From Hyphomonadaceae bacterium (GTDB lineage Bacteria > Pseudomonadota > Alphaproteobacteria > Caulobacterales > Hyphomonadaceae): a DNA stretch of 64,000 bases. Shown in pieces: positions 8,705 through 17,555 of the stretch (within the stretch, counting starts at the first letter, position 1; each line of letters opens with the position of its first letter). A program made the position numbers and the translations under genes. Where the stretch lies: assembly GCA_030697555.1 (NCBI GenBank), contig JAUYPV010000017.1, forward strand, positions 91,999-155,998, read 5' to 3'. The notes beneath the pieces were generated by a model. That model ran no database searches, had not been told where the DNA came from, and saw only the letters and a program-made list of their open reading frames with translations.

Positions 8705-11173
8705 ATGGCCGACCATCATCACGCAGACAGCCCGCAAAAGGACCCGGTCTGCGGCATGACGGTGAAGGCCGACACGCCGCACCGGCTTATGCATGAAGGC
8801 CGAGAGGTTTTGTTCTGCAGCGCCGGTTGCCGCACCAAATTCCAAGCTGAGCCGGCGCGCTATGCGAAACGGGCGTCGCCAAAAGATCATGCCTGCTGCT
8901 CGCCAGCCGAAGTGAAGCCCGACCACCTTCACCACCGTGATGATGGTCATCATCGCGATCACAGCAAGGTCGCTGCCGTCGGAGCTGCGCCTCCAGGCGC
9001 GAAATGGACCTGCCCGATGCACCCCGAGATCATGCGCGACGGGCCCGGCTCCTGCCCGATCTGCGGCATGGCGCTTGAGCCGATGATGCCGACGGCGGAC
9101 GCCGGGCCGAACCCGGAGCTTCGCGACATATCGCGGCGCTTCTGGATCGGCGTCGTGCTGACTCTGCCCGTCCTTGCGCTGGAAATGGGCCGCCACCTCT
9201 TCAATGTCGATGCGCTCGTGCCGCCGTACATCAACGGCTGGGTTCAATTCGCGTTGGCGACGCCGGTCGTGATCTGGGCCGGCTGGCCCTTCTTCGAGCG
9301 CGCCTTCGCCTCGCTGGTGTCGCGCAATCTCAACATGTTCACGCTGATCGCCCTCGGGACGGGCGTGGCCTGGACTTATAGCGTCGTTGCGACGCTGTTG
9401 CCGGCGGCGTTTCCGCCCGAATTCCACGGCGAGCATGGCGAGGTCGCCGTCTACTTTGAGGCTGCAGCCGTCATCACCGTCCTGGTGCTGCTCGGCCAGG
9501 TGCTGGAGCTGCGCGCCCGCGAGCGCACCGGCGGCGCGATCCGCGCCTTGCTCGGTCTTGCGCCCAAAACCGCACGCCGCATCGAGAACGGCGACGAGGC
9601 GGAAGTACCGGTCGATGCCATCGCTGTTGGCGACCGGCTCCGCGTGCGTCCCGGAGAGAAAACACCGGTTGATGGCGTCGTTGTCGACGGCCGTTCGACC
9701 CTCGACGAATCCATGGTCACGGGCGAATCCATGCCTGTCACCCGCACAGTCGGCGATGCGGTCATTGCCGGGACGCTCAATCAGACTGGCGCTCTGGTGA
9801 TCGAGGCGACGCGCGTCGGGCGCGACACTATGCTTTCGCAGATCGTACAGCTGGTCGCTGAAGCGCAGCGCAGCCGGGCCCCGATCCAGCGCCTGGCCGA
9901 CAAGGTGTCCGGCTGGTTCGTGCCTGCGGTCATCGGTGTAGCCCTTCTCGCCTTCTTCGGCTGGTGGGCGTTCGGTCCGGAGCCATCCTTCACCTACGGC
10001 CTCATCGCCGCCGTGTCGGTTCTCATCATCGCCTGCCCCTGTGCGCTGGGCCTCGCGACGCCGATGTCGATCATGGCCGGAGTGGGCCGCGCGGCGCGCC
10101 AGGGCGTTCTCATCCGCAACGCGGAAGCGCTCGAACGCCTCGAGAAGGTCAACACGCTGGTGCTCGACAAGACCGGCACGCTGACCGAAGGCAAGCCCGG
10201 CGTCGTCGCCATCAATACAGTCGACGGAATCGCCGAATCCGATCTCATCCGCCTCGCCGCCAGCCTAGAGCAGCGCAGCGAGCATCCGCTAGCGCTCGCC
10301 ATCGTGGCGGCCGCCAAGGAACGGACAATCGGTCTCATCGAGCCGACCGAGTTCGACTCGCCGACCGGCAAGGGCGTCATCGGCCAGGTCGAGGGCCGTC
10401 GGCTTGCGATTGGCGCCGAACGCTATCTCGATGAACTGGGTATTCCGACCGCGACACTCAGGGCTGAAGCCGAACGCCTTCGCGCCGACGGCGTCACGGC
10501 GATCTTCGTTGCGATCGACGGTAAGCTGGCCGGCGTTCTTGGTATCGCCGACCGGATAAAGGCGACGACACCAGAGTCGCTCAAGGCGCTCCGCGCCCAG
10601 GGCATCGAGCTCGTCATGCTGACGGGCGACAACCGCACCACGGCGGAAGCGGTCGGCCGCATGCTCGGCATCACCAACGTCGAAGCCGAGGTTCTGCCCG
10701 AGGACAAGTCGCGCATTGTCGAAAGGCTAAAGCGCGTAGGTCGCATCGTCGCCATGGCGGGAGACGGCGTTAACGACGCGCCGGCGCTCGCCGCCGCTGA
10801 TGTTGGCATCGCCATGGGCACCGGGACCGACGTTGCGATCGAAAGCGCCGCCGGCACGCTGCTGCGCGGCGATCTCGCCGGCGTCGTCAAGGGACGCGCG
10901 GTCTCGCGCGCGACCATGGCGAACATCCGCCAGAACCTCATCTTTGCCTTCGGCTACAACGCCGCCGGCATTCCGATCGCGGCAGGCCTGCTTTACCCAC
11001 TCACGGGGCAACTGCTTTCACCAATGCTGGCGGCGGCGGCGATGGCGCTGTCCTCGGTGTCGGTCATCGTGAACTCCCTGCGGCTCGGCGCCGCAGAGCC
11101 TGCCGAAACGAAGCAACCCGTGTCCCTTCCGCCCCTGCCCGCAGCCCGGGCTTCCAGCGGCGGTTGCCACTAG
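8705..11173 (+). CDS. copA: Cu(I)-exporting P1B-type ATPase
   Basis: 822 residues. A YHS domain (about 13-58, DPVCGMTV and CSAGCRTKF) replaces the usual HMA domain. It is followed by a His-rich linker and a heavy-metal-binding segment ([10 protein letters not shown]...[10 protein letters not shown], from about 101). The catalytic core has TGES at 339-342, CPC in the transport helix at 444-446, the phosphorylated Asp488 in DKTGT, the HP pair at 527-528 and GDGVND at 686-691. These define a copper/silver P1B-1 pump that expels cytosolic Cu(I). It is controlled by the adjacent CsoR operator. A good GGAGG lies before the ATG. Confidence 0.96.
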   Translation: MADHHHADSPQKDPVCGMTVKADTPHRLMHEGREVLFCSAGCRTKFQAEPARYAKRASPKDHACCSPAEVKPDHLHHRDDGHHRDHSKVAAVGAAPPGAKWTCPMHPEIMRDGPGSCPICGMALEPMMPTADAGPNPELRDISRRFWIGVVLTLPVLALEMGRHLFNVDALVPPYINGWVQFALATPVVIWAGWPFFERAFASLVSRNLNMFTLIALGTGVAWTYSVVATLLPAAFPPEFHGEHGEVAVYFEAAAVITVLVLLGQVLELRARERTGGAIRALLGLAPKTARRIENGDEAEVPVDAIAVGDRLRVRPGEKTPVDGVVVDGRSTLDESMVTGESMPVTRTVGDAVIAGTLNQTGALVIEATRVGRDTMLSQIVQLVAEAQRSRAPIQRLADKVSGWFVPAVIGVALLAFFGWWAFGPEPSFTYGLIAAVSVLIIACPCALGLATPMSIMAGVGRAARQGVLIRNAEALERLEKVNTLVLDKTGTLTEGKPGVVAINTVDGIAESDLIRLAASLEQRSEHPLALAIVAAAKERTIGLIEPTEFDSPTGKGVIGQVEGRRLAIGAERYLDELGIPTATLRAEAERLRADGVTAIFVAIDGKLAGVLGIADRIKATTPESLKALRAQGIELVMLTGDNRTTAEAVGRMLGITNVEAEVLPEDKSRIVERLKRVGRIVAMAGDGVNDAPALAAADVGIAMGTGTDVAIESAAGTLLRGDLAGVVKGRAVSRATMANIRQNLIFAFGYNAAGIPIAAGLLYPLTGQLLSPMLAAAAMALSSVSVIVNSLRLGAAEPAETKQPVSLPPLPAARASSGGCH

Positions 11174-11196
11174 ACAATCGTCCGGCGCCAATCGCA

Positions 11197-11223
11197 TGAG
11201 GGGTCGACCACGGCGCTGCGTAT
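11197..11223 (+). promoter_or_regulatory. island promoter motif, copy b
   Basis: TGAGGG, 15 nt, GCGTAT. It lies 60 bases before the copC start and just after the copper ATPase stop, giving copC-copD its own promoter. Confidence 0.65.
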
Positions 11224-11283
11224 AATAGGTGACACCCCTCCCCCTGCTGCACTGGAGCGGCGGCCGAACCCAGGAGACGACAG

Positions 11284-11640
11284 ATGAAGACTCGCCTGCT
11301 CGCAGCACTTTTCGCCGCGGCCATGCTCAGCGCAATGCCGGCTTTCGCCCATGGCGGCATGGTCGAAACCAGCATTCATGACAACGCCAAACTCCCGCAG
11401 GCGCCCGTGGACTTTAAGGTGACCTTTGAGCACCCGAGCGCCATTACCAGCATGATGCTGATGACGGCCGACAAAAAAATGATCGGCCTCGACTTCAAAC
11501 CGTCGAAAGCTCTCGGTACGGAATTCACGATCCCGCTGCCGCAGCTCGGCAAGGGAAGCTACACCCTGTCGTGGAAGTCGATGGCCAAGGACGGCCATGC
11601 CATGCCGGGCGCTGTGCGGTTCACTGTTACCGGCAACTGA
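11284..11640 (+). CDS. copC: periplasmic copper-binding protein CopC
   Basis: 118 residues: signal peptide ending MPAFA, then HGGMVETSIH, giving the N-terminal His typical of mature CopC. The short Ig-like fold ends with DGHAMPGAVRFTV, matching the C-terminal His motif. In the periplasm it binds copper and works with CopD. The copD start lies four bases downstream. It is preceded by a GGAG ribosome binding site. Confidence 0.92.
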   Translation: MKTRLLAALFAAAMLSAMPAFAHGGMVETSIHDNAKLPQAPVDFKVTFEHPSAITSMMLMTADKKMIGLDFKPSKALGTEFTIPLPQLGKGSYTLSWKSMAKDGHAMPGAVRFTVTGN

Positions 11641-11644
11641 CCAC

Positions 11645-12496
11645 GTGACGGGGGACGCGCTGTCGCTTCTCTTATTCGCCGACCGGATCGGCCTGAACGT
11701 CGCAGCGCTCCTCGCCATCGGCTTCGCGCTCCATGCCGCCTTCGGCGTTGTGGAGCGCGATGGGTTTAAGCGCCTGCGTTGGCTCCCTCTTGCGACGGCT
11801 GCCGGAGTCATCGTTTTTGCAGCCGCGCGGCTTCTGATCCTCAATGCCCAAATGGGCGACGGGACATCTATCTTTGACCCGGAACTGTTCCCGCTGAGCT
11901 GGACGGCGCTCGGGCCGTCCACAACAGCGCTCGTTGGCGGGGCTATGCTTGCCACGGTCGCGCTTTGGGTTGGATCGCGCGTGCTGGCGGCGGTCGGCGC
12001 CGTGGTGCTTTCCATGGGTTTCGGTCTCACCGGCCACACGCAGGGGCTGACCGAGCCCGGCGTCATACCGACCATGCTGGCCTCGCATGTGTTCATTGCG
12101 GGCTTATGGGTCGCGGCCCCCGTCACACTCTATCCCGGCACTGCCATCAGCGACGCGGCGCTAGTCGCGCGCCTGAAACGCTTCAGCGCCATTGCGATTG
12201 CCGCAATCCCATTGCTGATCGTCCTTGGCATATGGCTGGCCTGGGTGCTGGCCGGCGGCTTTGAGCCGCTTGTCGGGTCGGCCTATGGCCGCCTTCTGCT
12301 GCTGAAATTGGCGGTAGGACTCGCGGCCATGGGGCTCGGCGCTGTTAACAAGCAAATGGTGACAGCCCGCATTGTGGCCGACCCGGCGAAGGGCCGTCGG
12401 TGGCTCCGCCTGACGCTCACCTTCGAAACGATCCTCTTTGCCGTGGCGATTCTGGCGGTCTCGGCCGCCACGACCATCGCCGCACCGGATGAATGA
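11645..12496 (+). CDS. copD: copper resistance membrane protein CopD
   Basis: About 283 residues from the GTG just after copC; an earlier in-frame ATG lies inside copC. Eight or so hydrophobic helices are visible, with the CopD-domain stretch from HVFIAGLWVAAPVTLY (about residue 150) through LLLLKLAVGLAAMGLGAVNK. The family imports copper or helps transfer it across the inner membrane with CopC. It forms an operon with copC and probably leads into the CnrY-like gene downstream. Confidence 0.88.
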   Translation: MTGDALSLLLFADRIGLNVAALLAIGFALHAAFGVVERDGFKRLRWLPLATAAGVIVFAAARLLILNAQMGDGTSIFDPELFPLSWTALGPSTTALVGGAMLATVALWVGSRVLAAVGAVVLSMGFGLTGHTQGLTEPGVIPTMLASHVFIAGLWVAAPVTLYPGTAISDAALVARLKRFSAIAIAAIPLLIVLGIWLAWVLAGGFEPLVGSAYGRLLLLKLAVGLAAMGLGAVNKQMVTARIVADPAKGRRWLRLTLTFETILFAVAILAVSAATTIAAPDE

Positions 12497-12512
12497 GCCC
12501 ATGCGCAGAACC

Positions 12513-12539
12513 TGCGTGAATTCCGCCGGCGGCGCGTAT
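12513..12539 (+). promoter_or_regulatory. weak copy of the island promoter motif before the first CnrY-like gene
   Basis: TGCGTG, 15 nt, GCGTAT. The downstream block is exact; the upstream block departs from the AGGG core. It lies 34 bases before the start codon. Confidence 0.35.
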
Positions 12540-12572
12540 AGATGGCAGGGACGGCCTTTACGGGAGATCGGC

Positions 12573-12851
12573 ATGCCGCGAGCACTTGAACACCTGCTGA
12601 CCAAACTTCAGCGCCAACCGCTTGACCGCTCGCTTGACGGCGTGGCCGACGATGTGAGCCAACGGCTCGCCGAGACCGCCGCCGCAAATGCCGATACGTG
12701 GCGTCTGCGCGCTGTCGCAGTATTGCTCGTGGCCGTAGGCGGCGCGGCCGCGAGCGGATCGATGGCGGCAGTTGCAACGCCTAAATCCGCCTCGCCTTTT
12801 GAAGTCTGGTCGAACCTCGCGCCCTCGACCCTCTTGGAGTCGGCTGAGTGA
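12573..12851 (+). CDS. CnrY-like membrane anti-sigma protein (copy 1)
   Basis: 92 residues, chosen start ATG with GGGAGA upstream. A cytosolic N-terminal part (about 1-43), one membrane helix (about 44-66, RAVAVLLVAVGGAAASGSMA) and a short periplasmic tail ending LAPSTLLESAE. It is followed by a CnrX-like sensor and an ECF sigma gene with GTGA/ATGA overlaps, the order Y-X-H of the Cupriavidus cnr system. By analogy it would hold the sigma factor at the membrane. It shares the tail motif LAPST(L/V)L with the second copy at 42.7 kb. Sequence similarity to CnrY proper is slight; the call rests on size, topology and context. Confidence 0.7.
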   Translation: MPRALEHLLTKLQRQPLDRSLDGVADDVSQRLAETAAANADTWRLRAVAVLLVAVGGAAASGSMAAVATPKSASPFEVWSNLAPSTLLESAE

Positions 12852-13291
12852 AGGTCTCGGTCAAAAGCGCGCTTATCACCATCACCCTTGCGATCGCCGC
12901 CGGCATCCTCGGCGTCTGGCTCGGCGGACAGATCCTGCCAAAGGGCGCGGATCCCGGCACGTCGCTCCACGCGATGGTGCACGAAGAGCTTTCCCTCTCG
13001 CCGCAACAGGAGAGCGACCTGCACGCAATTGAGCAGTCCTTTGCCGAACGGCGGCACAAGCTCGAGGCCGAGATGCGCAAGGCCAACGCCGAACTCGCGG
13101 TGGCTATTCGCGCGAGCGAGTCAGCGGGGCCGGATGTCGAGGCGGCGGTTCATCATTTCCATGACGCCATGGGGGCGCTTCAGACCGAGACCATTGAACA
13201 CGTCTTCGCGATGCGGAAGGTGTTGACGGCGGAACAACGCAGGCGTTTCGACGACAAGATCGCGCAGGCGCTGACCTCCGACACCGAATGA
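12848..13291 (+). CDS. CnrX-like periplasmic heavy-metal sensor (copy 1)
   Basis: 147 residues from a GTG overlapping the previous stop. An N-terminal membrane anchor (about 8-28) and a helical periplasmic hairpin. The five ligands described for CnrX are present with correct spacing: His41 and His45 (LHAMVHEEL), Glu62, His118 and Met122 (EHVFAMRKVL), one less than CnrX numbering throughout. It would sense a metal ion and relay the signal through the CnrY-like protein to the sigma factor. The sigma gene starts within its stop codon (ATGA). Confidence 0.88.
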   Translation: MKVSVKSALITITLAIAAGILGVWLGGQILPKGADPGTSLHAMVHEELSLSPQQESDLHAIEQSFAERRHKLEAEMRKANAELAVAIRASESAGPDVEAAVHHFHDAMGALQTETIEHVFAMRKVLTAEQRRRFDDKIAQALTSDTE

Positions 13292-13869
13292 CGCGGGGTG
13301 GCCCGAGCGACAGCGATGCCGTGCTCGCCGCGCTTGCGGTCAAGGGCGACCGCCAGGCTTTCAACCGCATCGTCCAGCGCCACCAGGAACCGCTCTACCA
13401 GTTCATTCGGCGCTATGTCGGCGATGCCGACGAAGCTTATGACCTCTTGCAGGAGACCTTCGTCTCGGCCTGGCAGGCGATCGGACGCTACGATCCAGCG
13501 CGTTCGGCTGCGACCTGGCTGCGCCGCATCGCGCTCAACAAGTGCCGCGATTGGGGACGGCGTCGCGCCGTGCGCCGCTTCTTCTACGGCGCGGCCTCGC
13601 TGGAATCGGCGGACAGCGGGCCGGTCGCCGTGGTCGAAGGCGATACGGATGAAGCGGCCTTGGCGCGGCTCGATCGCGCGGTCGCGGATTTGCCAGGCCA
13701 GCTGAAGGAGCCGCTGCTGCTGACCGCATTCGAAGGGCTGTCGCAGGAAGCAGCCGGCAAGGCGCTTGGCATCACGGCAAAGGCGGTCGAGACGCGAGTC
13801 TATCGAGCGCGCAAGCTATTGACGGCGGCGCTGGCCGCCGACGGCGTAACCGGTGACGAGAGTCAGTAG
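13288..13869 (+). CDS. ECF sigma factor, CnrH-like (copy 1)
   Basis: 193 residues. Sigma region 2 (about 22-90) contains YDLLQETFVSAWQAIGRYDP and the TWLRRIALNKCRDWGR helix. Region 4 (about 130-185) contains LPGQLKEPLLLTAFEGLSQE and the helix-turn-helix AAGKALGITAKAVETRVYRA. No extra C-terminal domain. Translationally coupled to the CnrX-like sensor. It is one of two candidates for reading the repeated (T/C)NAGGG-N15-GCGTA(T/A) promoters of the island. Confidence 0.92.
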   Translation: MTRGGPSDSDAVLAALAVKGDRQAFNRIVQRHQEPLYQFIRRYVGDADEAYDLLQETFVSAWQAIGRYDPARSAATWLRRIALNKCRDWGRRRAVRRFFYGAASLESADSGPVAVVEGDTDEAALARLDRAVADLPGQLKEPLLLTAFEGLSQEAAGKALGITAKAVETRVYRARKLLTAALAADGVTGDESQ

Positions 13870-13910
13870 TTGCGGTGTGCGGGCATGCAGGGCGCTGCGT
13901 GTGTACCGGT

Positions 13911-14402
13911 CTATTTTGCGGCTCGGGAAGACCAGTGGATATGGACGATCCGCCAGTCGCCTCCCTCCTTTTTCAGTACCATCGACTCGGTTGAGAAGCT
14001 GTCGACCGCCTTGTCCTTGTAGCGTCCGGTCGTCCGGCTTTCGCTCGCGATCCATGCCGTCTCGCCAGTCGCGACGCCTGACCGCCGCATCAGCGTGGAA
14101 GGCACGGCTGAGGCAAAGGCCGCATCGGCGCCCAGATGATGCGAGGCGTACTCGGACTTCGAGCGTTCGACATAGCCGCCCTCAAAGATAAGGACGCTAT
14201 CAGAGAGCAGCGCGAGCGCACCGTTCGTATCGCCCTTGGCCAATGCGGCATGGAACGCTTCCACCACTTTAGCCGCGTCAGCGGCTTCGGGCGATACAGC
14301 GTTGGCCGTTGATGCCGCTGGCGTCACTTGAGCTACCGCCGGCGCGAGTGTCGCGGCAAGCAGCGCAGCACACAGTATCCCTACGCGAGTGCGGATCATC
14401 AT
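13911..14402 (-). CDS. exported NTF2-like (DUF4440/SnoaL-type) protein
   Basis: 163 residues with signal peptide (IRTRVGILCAALLAATLAPA). The mature domain has the NTF2-like pattern: VVEAFHAALAKGDTNGALAL (helix) and later WRIVHIHWSSR (C-terminal strand). The start is the first of two adjacent Met codons, behind GAAGGGA. It lies between copB and the sigma gene, tail to tail with the latter. The ligand or reaction is unknown. Confidence 0.75.
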   Translation of the reverse strand: MMIRTRVGILCAALLAATLAPAVAQVTPAASTANAVSPEAADAAKVVEAFHAALAKGDTNGALALLSDSVLIFEGGYVERSKSEYASHHLGADAAFASAVPSTLMRRSGVATGETAWIASESRTTGRYKDKAVDSFSTESMVLKKEGGDWRIVHIHWSSRAAK

Positions 14403-14457
14403 GCGGTCCCTTCGGAGCTCAAGTGGTTTGCCATCCCGCCGCGTAGGCGGGCTTTCG

Positions 14458-15456
14458 TCAATACCAGGCGCGCAGGCCGACGACAAAACTCGTCGTCTCG
14501 GCGCGTTCCCCGGCGGTGTGCGCATAGTCAGCAGTGTCGCCAAAGCTGCGCTCCCACGAAATCCCCACATAGGGCGCGAACTCGCGCTGGATTTCGTAGC
14601 GGAGGCGCAGACCAAGCTCGGCGTCCGACAACCCCGAACCAACGCCCGTCGCCGCATCGTCTTTGGCGGCGAGGTTAATCTCAGCGCGCGGTTGCAGCAC
14701 GAGGCGCTGGGTCAGTTGAAAGTCATAGCTGCCTTCAAGACGCCCCAGCACCTGTCCGCGCTCGCCGACGAACAACGCCGCGTCGGCCTCGAACCAATAG
14801 GGCAGCAGCGCTTCGACGCCGAACGCCAGAAATGTGCGTGACGGGTTGGGCTCGATGTCATGGCGAAGCCCGACCTGGACATCGGTGTAGGGGCCTATGG
14901 CGCGCGAATAAAGCGCTTGCACTTCGGCTTCCTCGATATCGTCGCTCCCCTCGCCTTCGCTCTTGAGAACGAAACGGTCGAGGTCGCCGCCGAACCAGGC
15001 CTCGCCCTCCCAGCGGTAGCCGTCCTCGCCATTCTGGCTCTGGTATTCGAGGAGGTTCGCCATGATCTTCGATTGCAGCGTTCCGCCATGCTCGTTGTCG
15101 AGGATGCCTCGGGCGCGGTCCATGTCAGCCTTCGGGAAGAACTGATCGGCGGCGAAGTCGGCAGGCGCATCCGGCGGAATGTCATTGCCGGCCTCGGGTG
15201 GCGGGACGGCCGCATCCATGACGTGGCCGTCGTGCGGTTCTGCGACCGGCGCCGCTGGCGCCGTATCGTGCTTCTGATGGTCGTCCGGGGCGACTGCCGG
15301 CTGCTTGGGCTGCGCCGCGGGCGGCTGCTTCGGCTCGGCTGCGACCGGCGGCTTGGGCGCAGGCGTGACCGGGGGCGCCTCGTGCTCGACGTGCTGGGCG
15401 AAGGCCGGGCCGCTGAGACCGAAGGAGAGCGCGGCGAGAAGGACGAGGCGGTTCAC
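14458..15456 (-). CDS. copB: outer-membrane copper resistance protein CopB
   Basis: 332 residues: signal peptide, a Pro/Lys/His-rich linker (about 22-85, with repeated PKQP units and HDGHVMD), then the CopB beta-barrel domain beginning DQFFPKADMDRARGILDNEH and ending with an aromatic residue (LRAWY), as in outer-membrane proteins. It works with the multicopper oxidase CopA in PcoAB/CopAB-type periplasmic copper resistance. Its ATG overlaps the copA TGA. Confidence 0.92.
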   Translation of the reverse strand: MNRLVLLAALSFGLSGPAFAQHVEHEAPPVTPAPKPPVAAEPKQPPAAQPKQPAVAPDDHQKHDTAPAAPVAEPHDGHVMDAAVPPPEAGNDIPPDAPADFAADQFFPKADMDRARGILDNEHGGTLQSKIMANLLEYQSQNGEDGYRWEGEAWFGGDLDRFVLKSEGEGSDDIEEAEVQALYSRAIGPYTDVQVGLRHDIEPNPSRTFLAFGVEALLPYWFEADAALFVGERGQVLGRLEGSYDFQLTQRLVLQPRAEINLAAKDDAATGVGSGLSDAELGLRLRYEIQREFAPYVGISWERSFGDTADYAHTAGERAETTSFVVGLRAWY

Positions 15457-17285
15457 GCGGCGCCTCCCGCGAACGGTCGCACCCTGAACACCTGAAACAT
15501 GCCGGCGTGCATGTGATAAAGCATATGGCAGTGGAAAGCCCAGTCGCCGGGTTCAGCGGTGAAGTCGAACTGCACGATCCCGCCCGGGGCGACGATGACA
15601 GTGTGCTTGCGCGGCATGTGTCCGACCGGCGCGTCCTGGGCCAGCTCGAAGAAATGCCCGTGCAGGTGGATGGGGTGCGCCATCATCGTGTCGTTGACCA
15701 TGCTGACGCGCACGCGCTCATCCTTGCGGAAGGCGTAGGGCTCGGGCTTGTCGCTGAATTTCTTGCCGTCGAAGCCCCACATGAACCGCTCCATGTTGCC
15801 GGTGAGGCGGATCTCAAGCTTGCGCGAGGGCGCGCGGGTGTCGCGGTTGGGCTCCAGCGCGACGAGATCTCTGTAGACCAGCACGCGGTGGCCGACGCTC
15901 TCCAGCCCCTGCCCGGTCTCACCGGTGCGGTCCTTGGGCATCGGCGCAAGCATCTGAACGCCGGGTCCCATCTTGACCTGGGGCGCGTTCATCCAGTTGC
16001 GCATCGACATGTCCATGCCTTCCATCGCGGACATGTCGCCCATGACGTCGGAGCCTCGTACCCGCGGCGGCGCTGCGCCCGGAACCGGCATGGCCATGGC
16101 GTCACCCGTCTTGGTGTGGTCCATGCCGGCCGTCGCTCCGTCCTTGTGCATGGAACTCATGTCCATGCCCATGTCCTTCATCGTGGCGAGCGGACGTTCA
16201 CGCAGCGGCGGTATGTCCGCCGACATCCCCGCGCGCGGCGCCAGCGTCGCCCTGCCCATTCCCGACCGGTCGACGGCTTCGGAGACGATAGTAAAGGCCC
16301 GATCCTCTTTCGGCTCGACGATCACGTCATAAGTCTCGGCGTTGCCGATCTGGAATTCGTCGACCACGACGGGTCGGACATTCAGCCCGTCCGCAGCGAC
16401 GACAGTCAGATTGAGCCCCGGGATGCGGACGTTGAAGATGGTCTGCGTGGCAGCGTTGATGAAGCGAAGGCGCACGCGTTCGCCGGGCTTGAAGAGGCCG
16501 GTCCAGTTGTCGCCCGGTCCATGGCCGTTGACGAGGTAGGTGTAGACCGCCCCGGTGATGTCGGAGATGTCGGTCGGGTCCATCCGCATCTTGGCCCATT
16601 CCGTCCGCTCGGCGAGCGTCTGGTCCCTACCCGCAAGAAGGCCGGCCATGGTCTGCTTCTGGTAGTTGAAGACCCCGCCCTCCTGTTTGAGCTTCTGGAA
16701 CAAGCGGTGCGGGTGGATGAAGCTGAAATCGGAAAGCACAATGACATGCTCCCGGTCGTAGGCGACGGGATCGGGGCCGGCAGGATCGATAATGATCGGG
16801 GCATAGTGACCCTCCTGCTCCTGCAGTCCCGAATGGCTGTGGTACCAATAGGTGCCGGACTGCCTGACCGGGAACTCATAAACGAAGGTCTCCCCGGGGC
16901 GGATGCCGGGGAAGGAGACGCCGGGCACGCCATCCATCTGCACGGGAACCAGGACGCCGTGCCAATGGATCGAGGTGTCCTCGGCGAGCGTGTTGGTGAC
17001 GCTAAGCCGAACGGTCTGACCTTCCTTCAAACGGATGATCGGACCGGGCACGGTTCCGTTGATCGCGATAGCATGACCAACGCGGCCGTCGATGCTCAGG
17101 TCGGAATGGCCGATCGTCAGCCGGATGTCCTCTCCCGACAGGAACTTCCCCTCGGGAATGACGCCCGACGATACGTTTTGCGCCCAGGCGGGGAAAAGAG
17201 AGTTCAGCGCGGCGCCGGCTGTCAGGAGCGCAGCGCCGCGCAGGATGCGACGCCGATCAGGATGGAAGCCGTCACCACAACGCAT
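15453..17285 (-). CDS. copA: multicopper oxidase CopA/PcoA (Tat-exported)
   Basis: 610 residues from the ATG giving MRCGDGFHPDRRRILRGAAL, a twin-arginine signal. Copper-site motifs: HWHG (107-110), YWYHSHSG (near 150), HPIHLHGHFFEL (about 540) and HCHMLYHMHAGMF (about 585-597), covering the T1 and T2/T3 ligands. A Met/His-rich insert (about 370-450, with MKDMGMDMSSMH and MGDMSAMEGMDMSM) is typical of PcoA. It oxidises periplasmic Cu(I). It is first in the copA-copB unit, behind a perfect copy of the island promoter motif. Confidence 0.94.
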   Translation of the reverse strand: MRCGDGFHPDRRRILRGAALLTAGAALNSLFPAWAQNVSSGVIPEGKFLSGEDIRLTIGHSDLSIDGRVGHAIAINGTVPGPIIRLKEGQTVRLSVTNTLAEDTSIHWHGVLVPVQMDGVPGVSFPGIRPGETFVYEFPVRQSGTYWYHSHSGLQEQEGHYAPIIIDPAGPDPVAYDREHVIVLSDFSFIHPHRLFQKLKQEGGVFNYQKQTMAGLLAGRDQTLAERTEWAKMRMDPTDISDITGAVYTYLVNGHGPGDNWTGLFKPGERVRLRFINAATQTIFNVRIPGLNLTVVAADGLNVRPVVVDEFQIGNAETYDVIVEPKEDRAFTIVSEAVDRSGMGRATLAPRAGMSADIPPLRERPLATMKDMGMDMSSMHKDGATAGMDHTKTGDAMAMPVPGAAPPRVRGSDVMGDMSAMEGMDMSMRNWMNAPQVKMGPGVQMLAPMPKDRTGETGQGLESVGHRVLVYRDLVALEPNRDTRAPSRKLEIRLTGNMERFMWGFDGKKFSDKPEPYAFRKDERVRVSMVNDTMMAHPIHLHGHFFELAQDAPVGHMPRKHTVIVAPGGIVQFDFTAEPGDWAFHCHMLYHMHAGMFQVFRVRPFAGGAA

Positions 17286-17351
17286 AAGACACTCCTCGTT
17301 GCCGGCCCCAAGCCCAAACCCGGTAGTCTGGTGGATTGATTGCTGAAACAA

Positions 17352-17378
17352 ATACGCATGCGGCCATCTAATCCCTCA
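17352..17378 (-). promoter_or_regulatory. island promoter motif, copy c
   Basis: On the minus strand: TGAGGG, 15 nt, GCGTAT, 67 bases before the multicopper oxidase start. Both blocks and spacing match the copC copy on the other strand. Confidence 0.65.
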
Positions 17379-17555
17379 AGCGCCGGAGGCAATTTCTCCA
17401 GCGCTCGATCGCACTAAAAAAACTGCATCTCGGAAACATCTCGCAATAGAGCCTGGCCCCTCCCTCAGCGCGGAGCATATGGAATCCGCGGCAAGTCATC
17501 GTCGGCCCCACACGGGCCGCGAATGCGTCCGGAACCGCAGTCCCGTTGACGTCCG

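Noticed and set aside
13876..13902. TGTGCG-N15-GCGTGT, resembling the island promoter motif
   Set aside because: Both blocks differ from the consensus and no gene starts downstream on that strand.
15507..17339. A 610-codon open frame on the plus strand, antisense to the multicopper oxidase gene
   Set aside because: Its translation is low in hydrophobic order and rich in His/Arg/Asp/Gly, the usual mirror of a GC-rich gene; the minus strand has full multicopper oxidase motifs.
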